NCBI GenBank assembly: GCA_019425045.1
Contig: JAHYYI010000002.1
Span: forward strand, 110,157 to 160,973
Direction: 5' to 3'
Origin: Collinsella sp.
GTDB taxonomy: Bacteria; Actinomycetota; Coriobacteriia; Coriobacteriales; Coriobacteriaceae
Length of the DNA stretch: 50,817 nucleotides
Within the stretch, counting starts at the first letter, position 1. Each line of letters starts with the position of its first letter. The notes below the pieces were generated by a model. That model was not told the DNA's origin. It ran no database searches and saw nothing but the letters and a program-made list of their open reading frames with translations. Positions 33,201 through 40,422 of this stretch are shown here, piece by piece. The translations under genes and the position numbers were made by a program.

Positions 33201-33433
33201 TCAGCAAGGTGTGCAAGTCGTTCCATGTCGATTGTGGCGCGCTCGAGATGCCCTATGCCAAGACCGATGCCTACGCCGCGCTCGAGGCGAGCCGCCGAGC
33301 CCTCACCATCGCCGGCGTGGACGGCACGCGTCTGGCTTGCGCTCGTACCGAGGACGACCTGCCCCACAATGTCAACCCGACGAACATTGCCACGGTATCC
33401 GAGGTCGTGACCGAGGTTATCCGCCGTTCGTAG
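30293..33433 (+). CDS. Membrane M28-peptidase-like protein split by a 650-residue acidic disordered region
   Basis: 1046 residues from the ATG at 30293 (GGAG six bases upstream; the open frame reaches 30143 without a ribosome site). N-terminal half: about 1-50 soluble, two hydrophobic segments (56-95), the M28-type strand VVVVAHYDS (H138, D140), another hydrophobic pair (160-205), then GAVCNKSSVAAML (219-231) where M28 enzymes read GAxDNxSG. Residues about 245-895 are Glu/Ala/Pro/Ser-rich and disordered. The fold resumes at IWFVATGASDCDGAG (906-920), where active enzymes have AEE, and continues with FFINLESVG and LPHNVNPTN (H1025). The bridging Asp and the catalytic Glu appear replaced, so it is probably a non-catalytic relative. 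Alignment is by eye. Confidence 0.75.
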   Translation: MANTQNYINHLLQNTGITPACSEEERLAAEDIAQIFRNHGFDPEVQEFNAPAPSRLAFAVTGILAFAGALLMGIGGGIGLVGTLLAIVGAVLYVLERTGHPVVSRLGKTGVSQNVIAYHKASGPLASPRNRPVVVVAHYDSPRAELLAREPYASYRALIAKLLPVATVAPAAVAILRILPLPGALKVLLWIVAILASLVALANAANIISNRYILPYTSGAVCNKSSVAAMLGVMDNVAPFQGENEFPDDVPFDTYFGEQKRRAEEMARAAAEYAAAQQQNDYGNTIEYEEPTYAEDEFGQPIAPDAQTEPEQGEAFDEQIEGFEGASADETLIGAIVPEDQNQAVQAEEFNDEVPAAEPAEEPVAAEPEPKLYRNAAGNIRFGSDAIRALGMLPESCTLDYEEGEEPTFEPEPAPVVTASAPVVAVDDESAAVAAAEPEAVSAIDPAAGLDILAPAAPAQDVADESDDDYVEQPRRVSYESDTDFSAEIPAATPHADIASAFSSIGASASSFFKGALAKGKKFVDDFEEKRAAARVTAEQEAIAQQQAAEAARERAAQEFEQNEAVQSVPVDAAEATTSFEAQQHVDSTMSFDAAQFDSTITFEKQGTAIAEPLPVSDEQGDAADDGEPIDAAAIQDAAEDESVEANSDEEQYAAADQGDSTEVEQEEVPAVSEAPETDESRPYSTQIFTMPTPSGSGATVADVAPTQDETVDSLMAQISSQASPRPQVNVPDPASAPSPAPSSSPLASVPDPSLPSMKQANVASRTSLFDLPDPSAQVNDPFATAQGPEPTSAPVAPPRPVASGAQPIETISAPAPAAPKSRKRGLGGLFGRKKKNEQDSMSDWLGVEDDYDAKKSGRGIGSWDNFEDDNDGWKGGATSSDGASSEDMLSAVASMGDDELLGHDIWFVATGASDCDGAGMKAFLASHRDKLRGVFFINLESVGAGRLSVVTVEGEQQLLKGDRRIMNLVSKVCKSFHVDCGALEMPYAKTDAYAALEASRRALTIAGVDGTRLACARTEDDLPHNVNPTNIATVSEVVTEVIRRS

Positions 33434-33454
33434 ACGGAGCTCTAAGGAGTCAAC

Positions 33455-33673
33455 GTGTTTTCGTATATTAAGCGCCATTGGCCTGTCTACGTGATTTTGA
33501 CCTTGATTGCCATTGCGTTAGGGTTTGGAGCTGCCTACATCGTGGGCGCGAAGGGCTCGACCCCCGCCTCCGCAATCAGCGAAGAGGTGGAGCAAGAACA
33601 GAGCACGGGTGCCGATGGGATTCCTGAGTCCGAGCAAGCAATCGTTGATGGTGGGTCTTCGTCTGCAGAGTAG
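33455..33673 (+). CDS. Small single-pass membrane protein
   Basis: 72 residues starting with GTG (AAGGAG five bases upstream). A short basic N-terminus (IKRHWP) precedes one hydrophobic segment (about 9-32) and an acidic, Ser/Glu-rich tail outside. It lies 21 bases after the M28-like gene and before a terminator, so it is co-transcribed with it and may be its partner. No family recognised. Confidence 0.65.
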   Translation: MFSYIKRHWPVYVILTLIAIALGFGAAYIVGAKGSTPASAISEEVEQEQSTGADGIPESEQAIVDGGSSSAE

Positions 33674-33696
33674 ATGCGGCGATTTAAATGATTGAA

Positions 33697-33732
33697 AGCG
33701 GGCGAGCCGGGGGACTGGCTCGCCTGCTTTTT
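33697..33732 (+). terminator. Terminator after the M28-like operon
   Basis: Stem AGCGGGCGAGCC with GGCTCGCCTGCT (33697-33708, 33717-33728; one bulge), followed by five T. It also faces the end of the adhesin gene. Confidence 0.85.
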
Positions 33733-33739
33733 CATCGCG

Positions 33740-36700
33740 CTAGCGCTTCTTTGGGATTGACCTAAGGCGAGCGAACCATAGGGCTGCGGCACCCGAGGTC
33801 AGGAGCGCGGTGATGCAAGCGGCGATGGGAGCTGATCCTGTTGCCGGTAGGTCCTGCGGTAGGGTACAGCGTTGAATGACACTGTCCTCGTCATGTGACT
33901 CAAGTTTATCGCCGCCGCCGTTGCGGCAAAGATCGACGCGTGCGCTGTTGGTGAGTGCAGTTTGGGGTGTGTAAGCCGACGTTGCCTGCATGTGCACGAC
34001 TGCGCCCCGAGCATCTGTGCCAAGGATTGCTTTAGCATCGTCAAGGTCGTCGTGCTCATCTTTGAGATCATCGCGGGTCCAAGAATCCGTATCGCTTCGA
34101 GTCGTAAAGTCGGCGGCTACCGCACCGTATTCAATGCGAATGCCCGTCACGACGGTATTGGATGCAAGGTCGAGTTCTTTCGCCTCGAGTGTGGCGGATT
34201 CCGTGGTCGAGACATCCGCCTTCCAGAGGTGCCAGCCGTCGTAATCGACGAGGCGGCAATCTTCACCCAGACTCTCTTTTACTTCGTCGGACTCAAGCCA
34301 AGGATTTTCGTGCTCATCGTCAAGCGTCGCGTTTGCCGGCTCATCGACGTCTGTCGAGTCCAACGGCGTCGTGCGATACCACACGTTGCACAGACCGTTG
34401 AGGTCGCCGATGGCGACGGGGGTTTCGATTGAGACGAATCTCGCCGTGCCGTCTTTGGCGCACTCAAGATCATCGGTAATCGTAAGCTCATCAACCCAAG
34501 TAGCGGAATCGTTTCGAGCATCGATGGTATAGGAGAAAAGTCCGTCCGTATTGGTTTGCATCGCGGCGCGGTTTTTTCCATCGCCGTTAGCCAACAGACC
34601 CTTCCCGATAGGTTGGACAAGTTCCTGACGCTTGTCGACCTGTCCTTTGATCTCGATGGGCGCATCCTTCATCGCGACGGATTGGACTTCTCCCGTATCC
34701 TTTATTTCAAACGTTATCTCCTCGGCAAGGTCATGGGTCCGCGGAGACATCGTTTCGCGCAACGAGTAGGTGCCGGGTGCAAGATGTTCGATGCGGTGCG
34801 GCTTGTCGGATGAGGTCCAGGAGTCTATTTCGGTTTTATCGGGACCATATAAGGTGAGCTGTGCGCCTTTCACTTCCTGCTCTCCGCTTGCATCGACCTT
34901 GGAGATATCAACCTTGGTGTAATCGTCGGATACGTTAAGCCGTGCTTCCACAACGGGTGTTTTCTGGTCGGTATAGGTAAGGTCGACGATATGATGCGTC
35001 CGGTCGAGCAAGAAGCCGGTCGGCGCTTGAGTCTCGACAACCTCGTAGCGTGCGGTGCCAGATCCCAGCGGGAGGTCGTCCGCGCGTGCTTCTCCAGTTT
35101 CATCCGTCGTGACGGTAGCGACAGCCTCGCCGTCGAGCGCGGCAATGCTACCGTCGGGGCGCACGATATCACCTGAGGCACGGATCTCAAAGATGGCGCC
35201 CGCGAGGCTGCTGCCGTCTACGGCATCGGTTTTAACGATCCTGATGTTTCCGGTCGCGGCGTGGTCATAATACGAGACGATTGCAACGGGCGTTAGGTTT
35301 ATATCGGCGGGTATGTTTACCTCGATCTCTCCGCCGACAAGATAGGGCTCTTTGGCCGAGGTTTCGCGTACATAATAGGTGCCCGGCACGAGCGATTCGG
35401 GCAGTGTGACGGTGCCGGTCGCGTCAGTCGTAAAGGTGTCCATTACGTTATGTGCTGGATACCAGCATGTTTGTGAGACGGGTTTGTGATTGCTGTCGAG
35501 GAGTTGGAAGGTGAATCCGGCTAGGGGAACAGAGGCGCCTGTTTGGGCATCGCGTTTTACAATCTGGAGATGCGTCGACAGAGCGTGGTTGTCCACGATA
35601 TATTGAAGCTCGGCGCCGTCGGAAATCTGATTGGCCTCGACGGTCCATTCCCCCGCACGTTTAAAACCCTCGGGGACGGTTTCCGGAACCTCACGAACCG
35701 TGTAGCCGGCGCGGTCGTATGGGACGGCTCCGTGGACACCGGCTGGTCGCTTGCCTGTGCCGAACCATGCTTCGGGCTGGTCTTTGGTGGAGGCAAAGCC
35801 ATAGATGTTTGTAGTCAGTGTGCCAACAACCTGCTGAGAGCTGTTACTGACAACCTCAAAGACAACATCTCCTGCCGGCTGCTCCAGGCCGGATTGATCG
35901 CTATTGCCGTAGTCCTTGAATTTGGAAATCTCAAGGTCAAACGCAATGGGGATATTGGAAACGCGAGATTCGATCTCGACCACGCCTGAATCGCCGAGTT
36001 GGTCGGCTCCAACGGTGTAAGACCAACTGTCACCGGAGGGCAAATAGCCCTCGGGCGCCTTCGATTCATAGATGGTAAAGGTTCCCAGGGGGACATCGGT
36101 GAGGGTAGCTCGACCGCTTTCATCGGTCCTGAGAGTTTGTGTCCATCCAGGGGTTGATTGCGATACGCACACGAATTCTGCTCCTGCGAGCGAAGCTCCA
36201 ACTTGGGGGCCTGCATTCGTTGCGGCGTCGAGCTTTACAATGCGCAAGGTAATGGTGCCGGGTTGTTCATCAATGGTGACGTATCCGCCGTTATTCGTCG
36301 TGGTAAAGGCAATGCGATCGTGCAGGGGGATATAACCAGCTGGCGCTGTTGTCTCAACTAGGTAGTATGCCGTGTTGGGTAGGAGTGTTGCCTGCGCTCG
36401 ACCGTTGCTGTCCATCTGGACGGTGCCGACACGCGCGCCGCTGGCGCTCTCAAAAACATCGAATGTTGCCCCGTCAAACTGATAAGTATTGTTTCCGCTG
36501 GTAATGGCAGCGTTTGCAGACTGCTTTTGGAAGGAAACAGAGACCGCCGGCAGTACATAGAGCATGTCTTGACGTTTGCTGCCGCCCGATACAGTTCCTA
36601 TATAGCGCCGCGCGCGGTGCGGAGCGGCTTTGATGCTTCCTGATTTTGCGCTGTCGTGGAGCCACCGCGCAGCCGCCACGACTTCATTGTCGGCGGTAAA

Positions 36701-37171
36701 GTGCCCGCTCTTGGTTTTGCCCTGAGCGGTCGTGTAGGAGTAGGTGCCGTCGACATGGGTAGTGCCGTTGAGCATCCATACGGCAAGCTGGGTGGCGGCG
36801 CGGGCGCGATCGGGTGAAAGATGGTAACCGCCAAACGACGTGGCGGTAGGATATCCGTGACAAACGATTGCCGCGAACTCGTCGTCGAGCCACACCCAGC
36901 CTTGATCAAAGTTGAGCCATGGACCGCCCGGCTTGGTGGGCCCGGGGCGTTCCTGGTTCATGCAGTAGGCGATCGAGGCGTCTTGAGCTTCATACTTGCC
37001 GATGAAGAAGGGCCCACAATCATCGCTAATAGTGCGGAAGCCGAGCTGGTCGTAGCCATCGACGGCAAATGCGGCTCCCGGTGCCAGACAGCCGAAAAGC
37101 AGGAAGAGGAGCAGGAGCAGCGGACCTGTTGCGATTGCGCTGTGGACAGAGTGCGTGGGTGCGTTGGACAT
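33740..37171 (-). CDS. LPATG-anchored thioester/Cna_B surface adhesin
   Basis: 1143 residues, all surface-protein hallmarks. Signal peptide about 1-36 (cleavage after AAFA). Thioester domain: Cys70 in AYCMNQ and Gln128 in TQLAVWML are the pair that forms an internal Cys-Gln thioester in TED adhesins. About six Cna_B/SpaA-like repeats follow, each with an I-x-K-x-D-type lysine strand (RIVKLDA, IVKRDAQTG, RIVKTDA, DISKVDA) and a closing E (VETTAPAGY, YESKAPEGY, RETSAKEPY, VETQAPTGF) for isopeptide crosslinks. A C-terminal non-repeat region and the sorting signal LPATG (1108-1112), hydrophobic helix and RLRSIPKKR tail finish it. AAGGAGC precedes the ATG. It is transcribed toward the origin, against the local trend. 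No sortase gene lies in the window. Confidence 0.92.
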   Translation of the reverse strand: MSNAPTHSVHSAIATGPLLLLLFLLFGCLAPGAAFAVDGYDQLGFRTISDDCGPFFIGKYEAQDASIAYCMNQERPGPTKPGGPWLNFDQGWVWLDDEFAAIVCHGYPTATSFGGYHLSPDRARAATQLAVWMLNGTTHVDGTYSYTTAQGKTKSGHFTADNEVVAAARWLHDSAKSGSIKAAPHRARRYIGTVSGGSKRQDMLYVLPAVSVSFQKQSANAAITSGNNTYQFDGATFDVFESASGARVGTVQMDSNGRAQATLLPNTAYYLVETTAPAGYIPLHDRIAFTTTNNGGYVTIDEQPGTITLRIVKLDAATNAGPQVGASLAGAEFVCVSQSTPGWTQTLRTDESGRATLTDVPLGTFTIYESKAPEGYLPSGDSWSYTVGADQLGDSGVVEIESRVSNIPIAFDLEISKFKDYGNSDQSGLEQPAGDVVFEVVSNSSQQVVGTLTTNIYGFASTKDQPEAWFGTGKRPAGVHGAVPYDRAGYTVREVPETVPEGFKRAGEWTVEANQISDGAELQYIVDNHALSTHLQIVKRDAQTGASVPLAGFTFQLLDSNHKPVSQTCWYPAHNVMDTFTTDATGTVTLPESLVPGTYYVRETSAKEPYLVGGEIEVNIPADINLTPVAIVSYYDHAATGNIRIVKTDAVDGSSLAGAIFEIRASGDIVRPDGSIAALDGEAVATVTTDETGEARADDLPLGSGTARYEVVETQAPTGFLLDRTHHIVDLTYTDQKTPVVEARLNVSDDYTKVDISKVDASGEQEVKGAQLTLYGPDKTEIDSWTSSDKPHRIEHLAPGTYSLRETMSPRTHDLAEEITFEIKDTGEVQSVAMKDAPIEIKGQVDKRQELVQPIGKGLLANGDGKNRAAMQTNTDGLFSYTIDARNDSATWVDELTITDDLECAKDGTARFVSIETPVAIGDLNGLCNVWYRTTPLDSTDVDEPANATLDDEHENPWLESDEVKESLGEDCRLVDYDGWHLWKADVSTTESATLEAKELDLASNTVVTGIRIEYGAVAADFTTRSDTDSWTRDDLKDEHDDLDDAKAILGTDARGAVVHMQATSAYTPQTALTNSARVDLCRNGGGDKLESHDEDSVIQRCTLPQDLPATGSAPIAACITALLTSGAAALWFARLRSIPKKR

Positions 37172-37425
37172 GGCTGCTCCTTATCCCTCGTGCGCCGCAT
37201 GGGGAGGTTGCGACGCGTAGGATGAGGCTACCCCCGAGGTTCATGCGGGTAAGTACCGGAGCCTGACCAAAAGCTTGCCCAATTCCTGACAAATTGAGCT
37301 CAAATACAACAATCAGGCAAAAGCGCAGGTAGAAGATAAGGAGAACAGGAGGCCAAAGGTCCTCGTCTCCACAATTGATGCGATTTTCAAACGAATCTCC
37401 ACAGCTAAAACAAGCATCGCCACCC

Positions 37426-37455
37426 TTGTATCGAACAAGACAACCGCGTTATACT
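37426..37455 (+). promoter_or_regulatory. Promoter of tRNA-Gly
   Basis: TTGTAT (37426-37431), 18-base spacer, TATACT (37450-37455), 13 bases before the tRNA. The rest of 37172-37425 holds no gene I can support. Confidence 0.65.
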
Positions 37456-37468
37456 ATCCCCCACATAT

Positions 37469-37543
37469 GCGGGCATCGCCAAGTGGTAAGGCATCAGCTT
37501 CCCAAGCTGACACTCGCGGGTTCGAGTCCCGTTGCCCGCTCCA
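37469..37543 (+). tRNA. tRNA-Gly (anticodon CCC)
   Basis: 75 bases. Acceptor GCGGGCA/TGCCCGC, discriminator T, encoded CCA, anticodon loop TTCCCAA, T-arm CGGGTTCGAGTCCCG. Its last 18 bases recur three times downstream. Confidence 0.97.
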
Positions 37544-37553
37544 TTCGAATTTC

Positions 37554-37586
37554 AGGCACGGTAACGTTTCGTTACTGTGCCTTTTT
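37554..37586 (+). terminator. Terminator of tRNA-Gly
   Basis: 13-bp stem (37554-37566 with 37570-37582, one G-T pair), TTT loop, five T. Confidence 0.9.
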
Positions 37587-37596
37587 CAATAAAGTG

Positions 37597-37734
37597 CCGG
37601 GACTCGAACCCGACAGGGTGCGAGCGTTAAATAAACGCGAAGCGTTTATAGCGAGCAGGCAAGGTCGCCGATAGGCGACCGCAGCCGGTGCGGATTTGCG
37701 AAGCAAATACGCGGACGTCCCGTTGCCCGCTCCA
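37597..37734 (+). repeat. tRNA-associated structured element (Gly copy)
   Basis: It begins with a 15-base perfect inverted copy of the tRNA-Gly T-arm (37598-37612 versus 37517-37531). Stem-loops follow: ATAAACGC-GAA-GCGTTTAT (37631-37649), a 7-bp stem with GATA loop (37663-37680) and ATTTGC-GAA-GCAAAT (37694-37708). It ends with the last 18 bases of tRNA-Gly (37717-37734). CGGGAC at 37598 can pair with GTCCCG at 37717, closing the structure. Same layout as the tRNA-Lys element. Confidence 0.75.
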
Positions 37735-37997
37735 TCGAGCGCGGGAGACCTTGGGACGGCCAATTCAACAAAGTCTTCCCCATCGTCTCCGTGAATCCGA
37801 GGAGATCGACCGCAGCCGATGCGGATTTGCGAAGCAAATGCGCAGACGTCCCGTTGCCCGCTCCATCAGCCGAGGTCGATTTCGGGAACGACAGATTCGA
37901 CCGGTTTCGCCCCCGCGTCTCCCCGGACCCAGGTTTGTCGACCGCAGCCGGTGCGGATTTGCGAAGCAAATGCGCGGACGTCCCGTTGCCCGCTCCA
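37677..37997 (+). repeat. Tandem repeats ending in the tRNA-Gly 3' end
   Basis: Three 58-bp near-identical blocks (37677-37734, 37808-37865, 37940-37997) with periods of 131 and 132 bp. Each has GACCGCAGCC, the ATTTGC-GAA-GCAAAT hairpin and GTCCCGTTGCCCGCTCCA, the 3' end of tRNA-Gly. The roughly 73-bp spacers are only weakly similar. No gene is present. Confidence 0.85.
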
Positions 37998-38099
37998 ATT
38001 CCAAAATGTTAGGTTAATGCCTGCTGCCCATACTCGCACCCGCGCACGGTACAATGGTTGAGTTACGACCAACGTGCCAATAACCAAAAAGGAGCCGCT

Positions 38100-39446
38100 A
38101 TGATCGATCGCTATACCCGCCCGGAGATGGGACACATCTTCTCCCTCGAGAACAAGTACACCATTTGGCAGGAGATCGAGGTCCTGGCCTGCGAGGCCCA
38201 GGCGGAGCTCGGCAAGATCGGCATTTCTAAAGACGAAGCCCAGTGGATCCGCGACCACGCCAACTTTGAGAAGGCAAAGGTCGACGAGATCGAGGAAGTC
38301 ACGCGCCACGACGTTATTGCCTTCCTTACCAACATGAAGGAGTACATCGACGCCGATGTGCCCGAGGGCGACCCCAAGCCCAGCCGCTGGGTTCACTATG
38401 GCATGACCAGCTCCGATCTGGGCGACACGGCTCTGTGCTACCAGCTCACCCAGGCCTGCGACTTGATCATCGAGGACGTCAAGAAGCTCGGCGAGATTTG
38501 CAAGCGTCGCGCCTTTGAGGAGCGCAATACGCTCTGTGCCGGCCGCACTCATGGCATCCACGCCGAGCCGATGACCTTCGGCATGAAGTTTGGCTCTTGG
38601 GCCTGGGAGCTCAAGCGCGATCTGGATCGTCTTGAGGACGCCCGCAAGAATGTTGCCTTCGGCGCCATCTCGGGCGCTGTCGGCACCTACAGCTCCATCG
38701 AGCCGTTTGTCGAGGAGTATGTCTGCGAGCACCTGGGCCTGGTTCACGACCCGCTGTCCACGCAGGTTATTAGCCGCGACCATCACGCCTATCTCGCCGG
38801 TGTCCTTGCCACCACGGCGGCCACCTGCGAGCGCATCGCTACCGAGGTTCGCAATCTGCAGAAGACCGATACCCTCGAGGCCGAGGAGCCGTTCCGCAAG
38901 GGTCAAAAGGGCAGCTCCGCCATGCCGCACAAGCGCAACCCCATCACCATGGAGAAGGTCTGCGGCCTGTCGCGCGTCGTAAAGTCCAACGCCCAGGTCG
39001 CCTTCGACAACGTCGCCCTGTGGCACGAGCGTGACATTTCGCACTCCTCTGCCGAGCGCGTCGCCCAGGCCGATAGTTTCATCGCGCTCGACCACATGTT
39101 CCAGTGCCTCATCCGCGTTATCGACGGCCTGCAGTTGTATCCCGCTCGCATGATGGCCAACCTCAACAAGACACGCGGCCTCATTTTTTCCTCCAAGGTC
39201 CTGCTGGCCCTCGTCGACACGGGCATCACCCGCGAGGACGCGTACGCCATTGTGCAGGAGAACGCCATGGCAACCTGGCACGAGGTACAGGATTGCGTCT
39301 CCGGCCCCACCTTTAAGGAGCGTCTCGAGGCCGACCCGCGCTGCACCGTCAGCCAGGAGAAGCTCGACGAGATCTTTGATCCGTGGGACTTCCTCACCCG
39401 TATCGACACGGTCTTCGATCGCCTGGAGCAGTTGAGCTTCGAGTAG
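38100..39446 (+). CDS. purB: Adenylosuccinate lyase
   Basis: 448 residues from the ATG at 38100, preceded by AAGGAG; the longer frame from 38058 lacks a site. PurB cleaves SAICAR to AICAR and adenylosuccinate to AMP with release of fumarate. The superfamily signature KGSSAMPHKRNP lies at about 268-279, with the general-acid region GRTHGIHAEPMTFG and HYGMTSSDLGDTA upstream. A TACAAT -10 box lies at 38050. It is single-gene, ended by a terminator; purC is 7 kb downstream on the same strand. Confidence 0.97.
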   Translation: MIDRYTRPEMGHIFSLENKYTIWQEIEVLACEAQAELGKIGISKDEAQWIRDHANFEKAKVDEIEEVTRHDVIAFLTNMKEYIDADVPEGDPKPSRWVHYGMTSSDLGDTALCYQLTQACDLIIEDVKKLGEICKRRAFEERNTLCAGRTHGIHAEPMTFGMKFGSWAWELKRDLDRLEDARKNVAFGAISGAVGTYSSIEPFVEEYVCEHLGLVHDPLSTQVISRDHHAYLAGVLATTAATCERIATEVRNLQKTDTLEAEEPFRKGQKGSSAMPHKRNPITMEKVCGLSRVVKSNAQVAFDNVALWHERDISHSSAERVAQADSFIALDHMFQCLIRVIDGLQLYPARMMANLNKTRGLIFSSKVLLALVDTGITREDAYAIVQENAMATWHEVQDCVSGPTFKERLEADPRCTVSQEKLDEIFDPWDFLTRIDTVFDRLEQLSFE

Positions 39447-39489
39447 GGTTAAACTAATTCGACCGCTTGCGGTTGCATTTGGACCATTG

Positions 39490-39523
39490 GCGCCTTGCCC
39501 GTCTTGGGCGAGGCGCTTTTTTT
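39490..39523 (+). terminator. Terminator of purB
   Basis: 11-bp stem GCGCCTTGCCC with GGGCGAGGCGC (39490-39500, 39506-39516), then seven T. Confidence 0.95.
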
Positions 39524-39585
39524 ATTGCCGCATCAGCCTCGGGTATAAAATGAAATCCGACTGCTGTTTCGATGAAGGGAGGCGC

Positions 39586-40422
39586 GTGCCCGGACGTATC
39601 AAGCGAGTCGCCATTGTCTCGTTTACGCTCATGCTCCTTGTTGCTGCCTGTGTGGCCGCCCTGACGTATACCGTCCGAAGCAGTTCTTCCTCCTCGAATG
39701 AAGCCGACAAAGATCTCCCAGTACTCAAAATCGGCGTTACGGATAACGACCCCTATGTGTATATCGATACCACGGGCGATTACGTCGGTATCGATATCGA
39801 CATCGCCCGCGAGGCCTGCAAGCGTGCGGGGCTCAAGCCACAGTTTGTCGATATTGACTGGAACGATCGCGACCGGCTGCTCAAAAACGGTGATATCGAT
39901 TGCCTGTGGTGTGATTATTCTCCCTGTTATCGCGAGGATAAGTATTACTGGACCGAGCCGTATCTAACCGTGACGGTCTCGGTTGCCGCCAAGAAAACGA
40001 GTGGCATCAAGTCCTTGGCGCATCTCGATGGAAGCAAGACCATCGCGGTGATTGCGGGCTCGGTGAGCGAACGCCGATTGCTCGCAGGGGATCTGGAAAT
40101 CTCGCCGGACGTGCAAATCAAATCGTATGGTTCTGCCGAGCTCTGCAAAGCCGCCCTCGCCAAAGGGTATGTCGACTGTTGGATGGCGGACGTTCAGCCG
40201 CTTGATCGACTTGTCGCCCAGTATCCCGGCCTTTACCGCGTGTTCGCTGACAACGTTATGACGGTTGACCTTGGCGTCGCGTTTAAGGACGGCTATGAGG
40301 GGGAGTACGTCAAAAACCTCAATACCGTGCTGTTCGAGATGGATCGAGATGGCACGATTGAGCGCATTGTGGGCAAGTACAAGGCGGGGGCGACGACGGA
40401 CGGGCAAGGAGCGGAATCATGA
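39586..40422 (+). CDS. Membrane-anchored solute-binding protein (SBP family 3)
   Basis: 278 residues from the GTG at 39586 (GGGAGG upstream); ATG at 39550 overlaps a TATAAAAT promoter-like box and is less likely. A basic start, one hydrophobic signal-anchor (about 7-27) and a Ser-rich linker precede an amino-acid-type periplasmic binding fold: LKIGVTDNDPYVYID, GIDIDIAREACKRAG, DCLWCDYS, ERLL-like hinge and GVAFKDG. No lipobox. The ATGA overlap with a diguanylate cyclase gene and absence of ABC-transporter genes suggest a sensor rather than a transport role. Confidence 0.82.
   Translation: MPGRIKRVAIVSFTLMLLVAACVAALTYTVRSSSSSSNEADKDLPVLKIGVTDNDPYVYIDTTGDYVGIDIDIAREACKRAGLKPQFVDIDWNDRDRLLKNGDIDCLWCDYSPCYREDKYYWTEPYLTVTVSVAAKKTSGIKSLAHLDGSKTIAVIAGSVSERRLLAGDLEISPDVQIKSYGSAELCKAALAKGYVDCWMADVQPLDRLVAQYPGLYRVFADNVMTVDLGVAFKDGYEGEYVKNLNTVLFEMDRDGTIERIVGKYKAGATTDGQGAES

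Noticed and set aside
37677..37997. CRISPR array
   Set aside because: Repeats are 58 bp with about 73-bp spacers, only three units, end in a tRNA copy, and no cas genes are present.
37866..39281. 471-residue minus-strand frame over purB
   Set aside because: Antisense of purB, which has complete lyase motifs on the plus strand.
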